A stretch of DNA of 45,166 bases, from the NCBI GenBank assembly GCA_943788245.1, contig CALSPN010000034.1:1-45166 (forward strand), given 5' to 3'. The notes below the pieces were generated by a model, which saw nothing but the letters and a program-made list of their open reading frames with translations, was not told the origin of the DNA and made no database searches. Made by a program: the position numbers and the translations under genes. Position 1 is the first letter of the stretch, and each line of letters starts with the position of its first letter. Shown piece after piece: positions 1 to 9,079 of this stretch. This DNA is from an uncultured Verrucomicrobiae bacterium. GTDB taxonomy: Bacteria > Verrucomicrobiota > Verrucomicrobiia > Limisphaerales > AAA164-E04.

Positions 1-2
1 AC

Positions 3-3000
3 TACAATCCAACGGAAAGGATTGATGAAGACTTCCTGGACACATGGCAGGGAGGTAATGGTGATTACGATATCATTGCTCAATTTGGGGAAGTTAGAGC
101 GGGTGATTTGGTCAAGTGGAACCAACTCAAGCAGGACCTTGCGTCGAGATCTCTCCGTGGCAGCCAATTATGAGCAGGCAAGGGCAACTGCTCAACATCG
201 ATAGTTTCATCGACTATTTAATCCTCAATATTTACGCCGGAACGCGTGATTGGCCGCATAACAACTGGCGCGCTGCAAGGGAAAGAGTCGACGGTGCCAA
301 ATGGCGTTTTTATGCATGGGATGCAGAGTGGTCTTTTTTCAATCAAGGAGGTTCAGTCCGGCATAATACGTTGACGAGTGAATTGGCAGTGAATCAGGAT
401 ATCGCTCGTTTTTATCAATCACTGTCGAACAATACTGAGTTCCGTACGCGGTTTGCTGATCGAGTATATCAACACTTCTTCAACAATGGCGCGCTCACTG
501 ATGCAAACATCCTGAGCCGTTTTCAGGAGTTAAGAGGGGATATGTCCGGCTATGCGCAATATCAACAATTCCATTGCCAGGTCATGGATACCTCAACGGC
601 GCCAGAATGTGCTTTCACATCTGGCAGCGGAAGGCCTTTTTCTTGAGTCCAATGTGCCGCGCTTCTCAGAACCGGCAGGAAGTATGCGTGCCAATGCTTT
701 GAAGTTGGACAGTGAGCAGGGCGATATTTACTACACGCTTGATGGAACAGATCCGCTTCTGCCAAGCATCACGTCCTCGACTCGAAAAGAGCTGATTTCC
801 AGTCGCACGATTAAGTTTGCCCACGTTCCGACAGATGGCAGTCTGGGAACAAAATGGCGCGCCGAGGATCCTGATATTGACACTGCTGACTGGGGTGCGC
901 GGACGTGGAGGGTGTCGGCTATGATGAAAACCAGACCTATGGGACTCATATTGGCATTGATGTGAACGCATCCATGAATGATAAAAAACACCACTCTATA
1001 CATTGTCATTCCATTCAATGTTCGATCCAATGATTTAGATGGCCGGAATCTCATGAATCTCCGGGTGAAGTATGACGATGGATTTGCGGCCTACCTCAAC
1101 GGGAAACCTATTGCTGCTGCCAATGCCCCATCCAGTCTGCAATGGAACACTTCAGCGAGCGGCGATCATCCTGATGCCTCAGCTGTTATTTTCCAGTCCT
1201 TCAACGTGAGCGATCACATGCAACTCTTGAAAGAAGGAGGCAACACGCTGGCTATTCACGGACTCAACGCACAACTATCAAGCTCTGATTTTCTCTTTGA
1301 CGCTTTGCTTGAAATAGGAGTTGAACAGTCAGGAAGGGTTGCCGACTCCGCGGTTTTTGTATGAAGGGGCCTATCCCGATTAAGTCGGTAGCCCAAATAA
1401 AGGCAAGAGCACTGATCAACGGCAGGTGGAGTGCCATGAGTTCCGGGGATTTCTACCCAGGTGGGTTGACCCCAGAACTGAAATTGACTGAAATAATGTA
1501 TCATCCCCCGGGAGGCGACGCTTTTGAGTTTGTTGAATTGAGCAATTTTAGGTCCCGTTTCGGTCAACCTCTCGCGTTACTCTTTTCGAGGTATTTCCTT
1601 CTTGTTTGCTCCTGAATCCTATCTGGAATCAGGTGGAGTTATCCTTTTGGCATCGGACAAAAACCCAGCCGCTTTTCAGTCGAGATATCCTTCGGTGAGT
1701 GTTTGGGGCTATTTTGCAGGCAGTCTTTCAAATGGAGGCGAATCACTCATTCTGGAAGACGGACAAGGAAAATATGTCACAGGCGTGCGATATGGGCGAT
1801 GAAGGTGCTTGGCCGATATCAGCCGATGGTGGTGGGGATAGTCTGGAATTCAAGATAGCAGGTGGAAGTAATCCAAACCCTGCTGATTGGTGGCGAAGTT
1901 TATCTGCCGGCGGAAGTCCCGGGAGTTTTTTTGAAAACGAATCTCAAGGCGACTTGGTGATCAGTGAAATCGTTGCAGCCAACCGAACGATCAATCAGCC
2001 GAGTGGTACATTACCTGATTGGATTGAACTGGAGAATCGCAGTGATCGCAGATTGAATCTGGCTGGATATCGTCTTCGAGATGAATCAGGCCGATCTGAT
2101 TTTGTGTTCTCCAAGGGCAGTTTCATTGAACCAGCAGAGCGTTTGGTGCTATGGCAAACGGTAAGTGGCTCTGATCCAGAGGGGTTTTCCTTTGGATTGG
2201 ACCGGGAAGGTGATTCTGTTGTTCTACTTGACCCGCAGGGGAATCAAGTAGATGCCGTGACCTTTGGTCATCAGTTGTTCGATTATTCACTTAATCGAGA
2301 TGATCACGGCGAATGGTTTTTAGGGGAACCAAGCCCTGCTCAAAAAAATCAGGCAACCGCAACGGCATCGTTGGTCGATTCCCTGCGTATCAATGAGTTC
2401 ATGGCAAATCCTTTAGCTGGTGAGGAAGATTGGTTGGAAGTTGTGAATCTCAATGATGCATTGCCTGTTGATTTAAGTGGTTTGCATTTTGCACTTGATG
2501 GGCATGCGGTGGGCTTATCCTCTCAAAGTTTTCTTGAAGCAGGTGGGCATCGAGCTTTTTATTCGGTCAACATACCTCGGCGTGGATCACTGAGATTCAA
2601 AATCCCATCGGCGGGGGCGGAACTTGGATTATTAGATTCGCAAGGGAATCTTCTGGATAAACTATCCTTTGGCTTACAGATCGAAGGCACATCTTCGGGA
2701 CGCCTGCCCAATGGGGTTGGGGAATTCCAACAGTTTTCTGAGCAGGCAACTCCAGGGCAAAAAAATGTCATTCAGGAAAGTTCGTCAATCGTGATCAACG
2801 AAATCATGGCAAGGAATCAAACTGTCATTTATCCAGGCATGGCTGGGACCCCAGATTGGATAGAGTTGTTCAACAAGACGGATGGTCTCATCGATTTGAG
2901 CGGTATGAGCTTGAGGTTGGATGGGGCCGATGAATGGGTTTTACCCGACGGGATTTATTTGGAAGGTCATGATCATTTCATTGTATGGTTTGATGGTGAT

Positions 3001-4963
3001 GACCTGATTCGTCGTGGTGAATTTTCGGGAATTGTGGTCGATCGTTCACTACCCCCTTCCGGGGCCGGCATTGAACTTTTGACTGCCGAGGGAAGGCAGC
3101 TTGATCAATTGAGATTTGGCATTCAGGTGGTTAATCAAACAATCGGCAGGAAAGGAAATCAATGGCAACTGCTCGCTCAAGGAACGCCCGGAGCTGCCAA
3201 TGCGAGTGTCGTGGATCTTGGATCGGTCAACGACTTGCGCATTAATGAATGGAGTGGAGGAGGGGAGGGGGAGGACTGGTTGGAACTATACCACAGAGGC
3301 AATCAGCCAGTTGATATCAGCGGTCTCTATTTGACAGATGATCCTTCTCTAGCAGGTAAGACCAAGCATCCGATTGCAAACTTGAGTTTTGTTGGCCCCA
3401 AGTCCTGGGTTGTTTTTAGAGCTGATGGTGAGCCACAGCGAGGTAGCGATCACTTGAATTTTCGACTTTCTTCGAAGGGAGAAACATTACGGATTTACTC
3501 AGAATCCCTGAATGTGATTGATGAGATTCTTGTGGCGGACTCGCTTGTGCAAGGAGGTTCCAATGGAAGATTGCCGGATGGGGAGGATCGTTTGGTAAGT
3601 TTTGACCCTGTCGAAACATCAAAGGGACTTCCAAACCATACTCAAATTGAAGGCCTTCAAATCAATGAGTTGCTTTTGACCCCAAGGACTCCTTCAGGCC
3701 GAGCGATTGAGGTGCTCAATTTCGGGGCGAGTCCTGTTGATATTTCGGGATGGGCCATTGGGTCCGAGCGAACCTCGCTTGATGCCTTTCGTTTGCCAGC
3801 CGGCACGGTGGTGCGACCTGGTCAATTTCATGTTCTGCATGAGGCCTTGTGGTTGCCCTCCGATAGTGGCTCGTTCGAGTGATTGGCATGATTTCATTGA
3901 TCTGAACGCATTTACATCTCAGAGATGAGATTCACAAGGCACTGCTACCGGGAAGACGTTTGTCAGCACCCGTCCTGCCGACGCATTGGAACGAATCTTT
4001 CGGGAAATGTTGATTTAAGTTATGGTGATGGAGTTTGCGCGTTTGCAGTGCTCCAACTTTTGGTGAAGTCCCTCCGCTGAATCCCTCGAAGCGTTTCAAG
4101 TGAGCAGCAGGCGGACAGAATGCGATGCCCTCGTTGGGCCCCTTGGCATTGTCTCTGAATTACTCATCGATTCGCAAAAATAGGCGCCACGCCGAATTAC
4201 CTTCTGTCCTCGATGGTGTTGAGTTCATTGAGGTTTACAATCGTTCCAGCGAGCGTGTGATGCTCTCTGACACGGTCCGTGAATTTGCGTGGATGGCGAA
4301 TTGGCTGGAGGTGTCAGTTACCATTTTGAATCGGACGTCGAACTTGAGCCCATGGTCAGGTATTGTTGGTAGTCAACTATGATCCTTCCAAGGAACCGAT
4401 GATCACTCGAGCCCTGCAGCAAAGCTGGGGCCTCCCCTCGGATGGTTCCCGTGTATGGGTCCTTTCAATGGCAGGCTGGACAATCGCGGGAGACCTTGTC
4501 AGGCTGCAGCAATTGGCCATGCTCCCGAACTCATTGGCTGGACAACATGAATGCAGAGTCTCTGGGCTGGGTTGATGAGGATCGGATTGAATACACTTCT
4601 GATTTTTCTTGGGTAACTCCTCCACAAAGCGCTGTGTTCAGTCTTCATAGACTTGATCAAGACTCATACGGTAATGTCTCTTCGAATTGGGGTTACAAGA
4701 GTCCTTCTCCAGGGCAATTAAGCGAGGTTACCCATCCCGTGCAAAACTCGGGGTTCATCCAAGGCTTGTCTCTGGTTGAGGGGGGGATTGTTTTGGAAAT
4801 TGCCACTCAAGTGGGTGTCCCCTACACGGTGCAGCATACCGATGCGTTAACCAGGGGACGTTGGAATGACCTGAAAACATTAATCGGAACAGGGGATTCA
4901 GGTAAGGTATTTGATGCATCCCCTTATCAAGATACTCGGTTCTACCGTGTAATCGCTGAGTAA
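3..4963 (+). pseudogene. CotH-kinase / lamin-tail surface protein, 5'-truncated and multiply frameshifted
   Basis: The coding signal runs from the window edge to a stop at 4961-4963 but jumps between all three forward frames. The first ~620 bases resemble the C-terminal half of a CotH kinase domain (FIDYLILNIYAG, then HNNWRAAR, then WRFYAWDAEW). Next comes a chitobiase/hexosaminidase C-terminal-like unit near 660-800 (IYYTLDGTDP). At least seven lamin-tail units follow, recognisable by INE/SEI starts and DW(I/L)E(L/V) cores near 1480, 1950, 2390, 2790, 3230, 3655 and 4200. The last 60 residues look like the usual C-terminal module of PVC surface proteins. Frame changes lie near 150, 185, 565, 905, 975, 1355, 1370, 1546-1549 and 1794-1796, with several more between 3860 and 4600; 1800-3860 is open. 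In this family, CotH domains phosphorylate proteins and lamin-tail units are extracellular. A secreted role is inferred. It may be true decay, local poor sequence, or both. Confidence 0.8.
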
Positions 4964-5062
4964 AGCATATTACCGGATTGAGAAAGATTCTAAACAACCG
5001 CCCACATGCAGTGGAATTATTTCCTGATGGCTCAAGCCGATTGTTTCCAGGAGATACTTCAA

Positions 5063-7651
5063 TCAGAATCTTTGCTTGTTAAAAGACTCGTCAGATAACC
5101 TGATACAAAACAAGCAAGTGATACCGCAGGATGTATACAGGTAACCATTCACAGAAGTGTATTTCCATAAATAAAACATAAAGATAGTGCCAAGGATTGC
5201 TCCCGTCATGGCACCTGTAGAATTTGCCTTTCTGGTCAAGAAACCAAGAAGAAATAATCCACCCAAAACCCCCATGAACAAGCCAATGATTTTAATGAAC
5301 GTATCAAATAAAGATTTGATTTCCGGATTCACAAACACCAGGCCCAGCAGGGTTCCCAAGGTTCCAATAAAGAAAGTCGTACGTTTTGCAGCTTTCAGAT
5401 AACCCTTCTCATCCTGACAAATCTTCAATGGGCGCATAAAGTCAGTCACCAAAGTCGTGGCGGTTGAATTCATACTTGTGGAGACCGTTGATTGAGCTGC
5501 TGAGAAAATTCCTGCCACGATTAAGCCAGCAACTCCAACAGGCATTTCCATCGCGATAAACAATGGGAATATTTGATCTGTCGTTATAGTTGGATCAAGT
5601 TTCTGTGGGTTTGACCGGTAAAAAGCAAAGAGTGCGGTGCCGATTCCAAAAAACAAGACGGTGGCGACGACGCTCATGATCGCATTGGTCCAGATGGAGC
5701 GTGCTGCGAGCTTTGAGCTGCTTGTCGTCATGTATCGTTGAACAACCGCTTGATCCGCCGTGTAAGAGGAGACGTTTTGGCCAATGCCTCCGAAAATAAT
5801 AACCCAAAGTGCGATCTGCGTGCTCGTCATATCCCAATGAGTATTCAAAAAGCGAAATTTATTTGCATCCATGGCCATTTGAGTGGCTCCAAGAAAGCCT
5901 CCATCGGCTCCTGCTGTCATGAAATAAATGGCCAGCAAAGCTCCTCCCATTAGAACAATGGTCTGGATCGTATCGGTCCAGATCACAGCTTCAATGCCCC
6001 CGAGCGTGCAATACAGGATACTGAGAGCACCCATCAAAACAACGGATTCTGCCGGTGTAAGTGGCGTTGCAACTGCGAGTGCGAGTCCGGTGAGTGACAT
6101 GACGACCGACATGCGGAAAATATGAAACAGTGTGAAACTTGCGCTTCCAAAAAGACGCACACCGCGGCTGAATCTGTTTTCCAGATATTCATAGGCACTC
6201 GTGACATCAAGTTTCCGATAAAGCGGCAGTGCGATATAGACAGCAAGGATGGCAACCAACGGTATCATCATATTCCCCATTGCGTATACCCAATCCTGCG
6301 CAAAGGCTTTGGAGGGAAGTCCTGTGAAGGTGAGGGAACTCAGCATGGTTGCAAAGATACTGCATCCCGCAGCCCACCAGGGTATCTGGCTGCCTCCGCG
6401 AAAATAATCGTCCGTATTCTTGTTTTTGCGATTGAAGTAAAAACCAATCCCAATCATCAAAAGAAGATAACCAATTAGAATTGTATAATTCACCGAGCCA
6501 AAACCCTTGCGTGTGGATTCAGGAGCGATACTCCAGATTTTGGGGGAACGTACGCGTGGGCGAACTTCACCGCTGGGAATAATGATCCTGCTTCCCCATT
6601 TAAGCGCTGTGGTTGTGACGTGATTTGCAGGCATGGTTCCTGCGCTTGTCCAGGTGTCAGTGATGGTATGGTAGGCTAACGCCTCTTTAGGAAAACCCGG
6701 ATGAGCGTCCTTAAGATCGTCCGCCTTGAAAAATAAAGAGCCGTCGGCTCCGCCCAAAACGAAGATGTGACTATGTCCGATCGCAATCCCGCTCCCTGCC
6801 ATCACGCAACGTGGTAATGCTGCTCTCGAACGCCAGATTTTTGTCCTCGGAGTAAATTCCCAAACGTCCTTGAGAAACTGCGCTGCCCCCTCAAACTCTC
6901 GTCTGCCACTGATAACGTAGATGCAGTCATCATATCCGTTATGCTGAGTAACCGTAAGATTAAATGCACGCGATTCTCCCGGCCACGTCTTCAATGTTTC
7001 CCATTGGAAGTCTTCTGGAACATTTGCATGTGATAAGTCCAGAGACCAGAAATTGTTCATGGTGGAATCAAGATCAGGCCCCTTCTGACCGCCAGCGAGA
7101 TAGATTGTGGTTCCGACGAGTGCAGCTTGGCCATAGGCACATGGCTCGGGTAGCGAAGGGTAGATTATTGTTTTTGTTTTTTTGCCTATGGGATCCCACT
7201 GCAGCAGGAAAACATCTCGAAATGTTTGTGAGCCATCGTTGCCCCCCATGCACACAATACCATTTTTCGTCGTAACGCTTGCTCCATAGGCAATTGGTTT
7301 TTTCAGAAGGCCGCCATCATGCCAGGTGTAGCTGCCCTTTTCTTTTGCCAAAACGTGAATTTGCTGGGTCCATTGTTTTTCGGTTGCCCATATGGGTTTT
7401 GCAAAATTGGCACCACCTGCAATGATGAGCGCATCTTTGTGTGATCCTGCAAATGGCCCTGCAACACCTAATGATTCTGGTAAATCTGGAAGGGATTCCC
7501 ATTTCAAGACAGTGGAAATATCTTCTGTGTTTGACTCTGCGCCGATCCCTTTGTTTTGAGAGAGGAGGATGGCAGTCAGCGTCATCAATCCAAGCAGATG
7601 GATCATGCGGAAAGAGTGTTTTTTTTGGTGAAATGAATCGAGCAAATACAT
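5063..7651 (-). CDS. Kelch-type mutarotase fused to sodium:solute symporter (SSS family)
   Basis: This is an 862-residue fusion. Residues about 20-35 form a signal or anchor segment. Residues about 45-390 carry repeated Kelch-like blades (for example [43 protein letters not shown]), as in cyclically permuted mutarotases related to N-acetylneuraminate epimerase NanM. From about residue 395 a sodium/solute symporter of the SSS type follows, with about a dozen hydrophobic segments and a typical early motif (NTDDYFRGG, then [20 protein letters not shown]). The likely role is to convert a sugar anomer, perhaps a sialic acid, outside the inner membrane and import it with sodium. The substrate is inferred only. 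No sialic acid catabolic genes are visible nearby. The start at 7651 has a weak GGA upstream; an in-frame ATG at 7606 would give a shorter signal peptide. The gene converges on the CotH remnant. Confidence 0.9.
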   Translation of the reverse strand: MYLLDSFHQKKHSFRMIHLLGLMTLTAILLSQNKGIGAESNTEDISTVLKWESLPDLPESLGVAGPFAGSHKDALIIAGGANFAKPIWATEKQWTQQIHVLAKEKGSYTWHDGGLLKKPIAYGASVTTKNGIVCMGGNDGSQTFRDVFLLQWDPIGKKTKTIIYPSLPEPCAYGQAALVGTTIYLAGGQKGPDLDSTMNNFWSLDLSHANVPEDFQWETLKTWPGESRAFNLTVTQHNGYDDCIYVISGRREFEGAAQFLKDVWEFTPRTKIWRSRAALPRCVMAGSGIAIGHSHIFVLGGADGSLFFKADDLKDAHPGFPKEALAYHTITDTWTSAGTMPANHVTTTALKWGSRIIIPSGEVRPRVRSPKIWSIAPESTRKGFGSVNYTILIGYLLLMIGIGFYFNRKNKNTDDYFRGGSQIPWWAAGCSIFATMLSSLTFTGLPSKAFAQDWVYAMGNMMIPLVAILAVYIALPLYRKLDVTSAYEYLENRFSRGVRLFGSASFTLFHIFRMSVVMSLTGLALAVATPLTPAESVVLMGALSILYCTLGGIEAVIWTDTIQTIVLMGGALLAIYFMTAGADGGFLGATQMAMDANKFRFLNTHWDMTSTQIALWVIIFGGIGQNVSSYTADQAVVQRYMTTSSSKLAARSIWTNAIMSVVATVLFFGIGTALFAFYRSNPQKLDPTITTDQIFPLFIAMEMPVGVAGLIVAGIFSAAQSTVSTSMNSTATTLVTDFMRPLKICQDEKGYLKAAKRTTFFIGTLGTLLGLVFVNPEIKSLFDTFIKIIGLFMGVLGGLFLLGFLTRKANSTGAMTGAILGTIFMFYLWKYTSVNGYLYTSCGITCLFCIRLSDESFNKQRF

Positions 7652-7705
7652 GATGTCCGTAGCTCACACATCTGGATTGATCTGTGATCAAAAAAGGCTT
7701 ATTGG

Positions 7706-7735
7706 AAAAGATTACATGTTCATGAGCGTGTAATC
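7706..7735 (-). terminator. Rho-independent terminator downstream of the EF-hand gene
   Basis: A 7-bp stem (GATTACA/TGTAATC, 7710-7716 with 7729-7735) is followed on the minus strand by TTTT (7709-7706). It lies 57 bases past the EF-hand gene's stop and upstream of the symporter fusion, so it would separate the two transcripts. The stem is AT-rich and modest. Confidence 0.45.
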
Positions 7736-7791
7736 AAGAGTCATGGAGGCGAGATGGAAAGGATCGAGTCAAATTCCTTGATGAAATAGGA

Positions 7792-8124
7792 TCATTTTTT
7801 TTGGAGTGGAGCAGACCTTTCTCCTTTTTGATCCTGATTGCCTCGCTTGGAAGCTCCTTTTTCCTCTGCTGAAATTTTACCATCCCCATTGGTATCGAAT
7901 TTTTTAATCCATTCCGCCCTTTGTTTTGCCATGGCTTTTTCGGCCTCCTTTTCCTCGTTCCTGCTTAATTCTCCGTCACCATCCTTATCGAATTTCTTGA
8001 TGACCGCGCGTTCTCTGGCGCTTCTGTAGCCATCATCTTGAACCGGAGCCAGATTACGGTAAGTGATTGCCAGACAAATGATGATCATGGTGGTTAAGCC
8101 TGCGATAGCCAAATTCTTCTTCAT
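7792..8124 (-). CDS. Small membrane-anchored or secreted EF-hand protein
   Basis: This 110-residue protein has one N-terminal hydrophobic segment (MKKNLAIAGLTTMIIICLAI), which is a signal peptide or anchor. Two canonical EF-hand loops follow at residues 46-57 (DKDGDGELSRNE) and 77-88 (DTNGDGKISAEE), each with calcium-ligand positions filled. The tail is lysine- and glutamine-rich and charged. It should bind calcium outside the cytoplasm; no partner can be named. An upstream in-frame ATG at 8163 would add 13 residues, but the MKKN start gives a textbook n-region. Small EF-hand proteins of this kind are frequent in Planctomycetes and Verrucomicrobia. It lies 49 bases downstream of the pseudopilin-like gene on the same strand. 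Confidence 0.8.
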   Translation of the reverse strand: MKKNLAIAGLTTMIIICLAITYRNLAPVQDDGYRSARERAVIKKFDKDGDGELSRNEEKEAEKAMAKQRAEWIKKFDTNGDGKISAEEKGASKRGNQDQKGERSAPLQKK

Positions 8125-8173
8125 GGGGTTCGAATATTCAATAATTGAACGTATACCTGTCAAGTCAGGCCAT

Positions 8174-8878
8174 TCACTGTCCTGTAGATTGCGGAGGAGC
8201 TTTTCGCCACTGCTCGGTCACTGCCCATAGATTTTCAGGAGCCATGGTTGTTCCATACTTCATGAACCGAACACTACCGTCCACAAAAGCATAATTGGAA
8301 CCGCCGCTCTCCTTACTCTGATTCGCGGCGCGATGTTTGGCCTGATTGATTTCCTCAAAATCATTTCCCTCCCCTTGATAGAAATCCATGTGATTGTGTG
8401 GAGAGTCCTTGTATTTCTCCCCGAAAACAACGGTGTCGGAGGGGTTGGGAATGACTGTTAGACGTAGAGTTGCGCCACCCCTCCACTCTTTAAACTGCTC
8501 AAATTCTTCAGGATCCAGACGAACGGCGAACCAATCGTTAAACCCGTTGATGAGATAACTGCTTTTTGCTGTTGGGCCATCTGCAGGACACTTTAAAACA
8601 TCAGGGTCAGAATAGTAAGGTTTGAGTGTTTTGATCCAGTTAGCCGATGTTGACGTTCGTGTTGGGATGCTGTCATTAAAATCATCAGCATACATCTGCA
8701 GTGCTAATGTGAGCTGCCTTAGGTTGTTTAAACATTCTATCTGCCTGGCCTTGGACTTGGCTTTACCCAAAGCGGGGGACAGTAGTGAAGCGAGTATGGC
8801 AATGATGGCAATGACCACCAGGAGTTCGATCAAGGTGAAACCGGAACGGCAAAATTTGGGTTTAAAGTGATGTTTCAT
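8174..8878 (-). CDS. Type II secretion pseudopilin-like protein (prepilin N-terminal methylation domain)
   Basis: The 234-residue protein starts [13 protein letters not shown] and then has the prepilin peptidase signature [20 protein letters not shown], with cleavage expected between G and F. The C-terminal half ends with a [12 protein letters not shown] element, the H/F-x-DG motif typical of PVC pseudopilin-like proteins. The family is processed by a PilD-type peptidase and has an N-terminal helix in the inner membrane with a periplasmic or extracellular globular domain. Dozens of paralogues per genome are common in Verrucomicrobia and their roles are unknown. No secretion genes are adjacent. 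The upstream in-frame start at 8980 would add 34 residues ahead of the leader and is unlikely. Confidence 0.88.
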   Translation of the reverse strand: MKHHFKPKFCRSGFTLIELLVVIAIIAILASLLSPALGKAKSKARQIECLNNLRQLTLALQMYADDFNDSIPTRTSTSANWIKTLKPYYSDPDVLKCPADGPTAKSSYLINGFNDWFAVRLDPEEFEQFKEWRGGATLRLTVIPNPSDTVVFGEKYKDSPHNHMDFYQGEGNDFEEINQAKHRAANQSKESGGSNYAFVDGSVRFMKYGTTMAPENLWAVTEQWRKAPPQSTGQ

Positions 8879-9079
8879 GAGTGTTAACAAATATTGGGCT
8901 TTGCGTAGATACAAGTCACGACCATTCCACGTTTTATACAAAACGTAAAAAGTGCAACGAACCTGACAAATTTTGATCACTTAAGACAATTTAAACGATA
9001 TGGATGAATGAAAAATACCACGGACACTTGCCATGGGGGTTTGATTTCTGACACCCTCATTATATAGAACCCGTTTACA

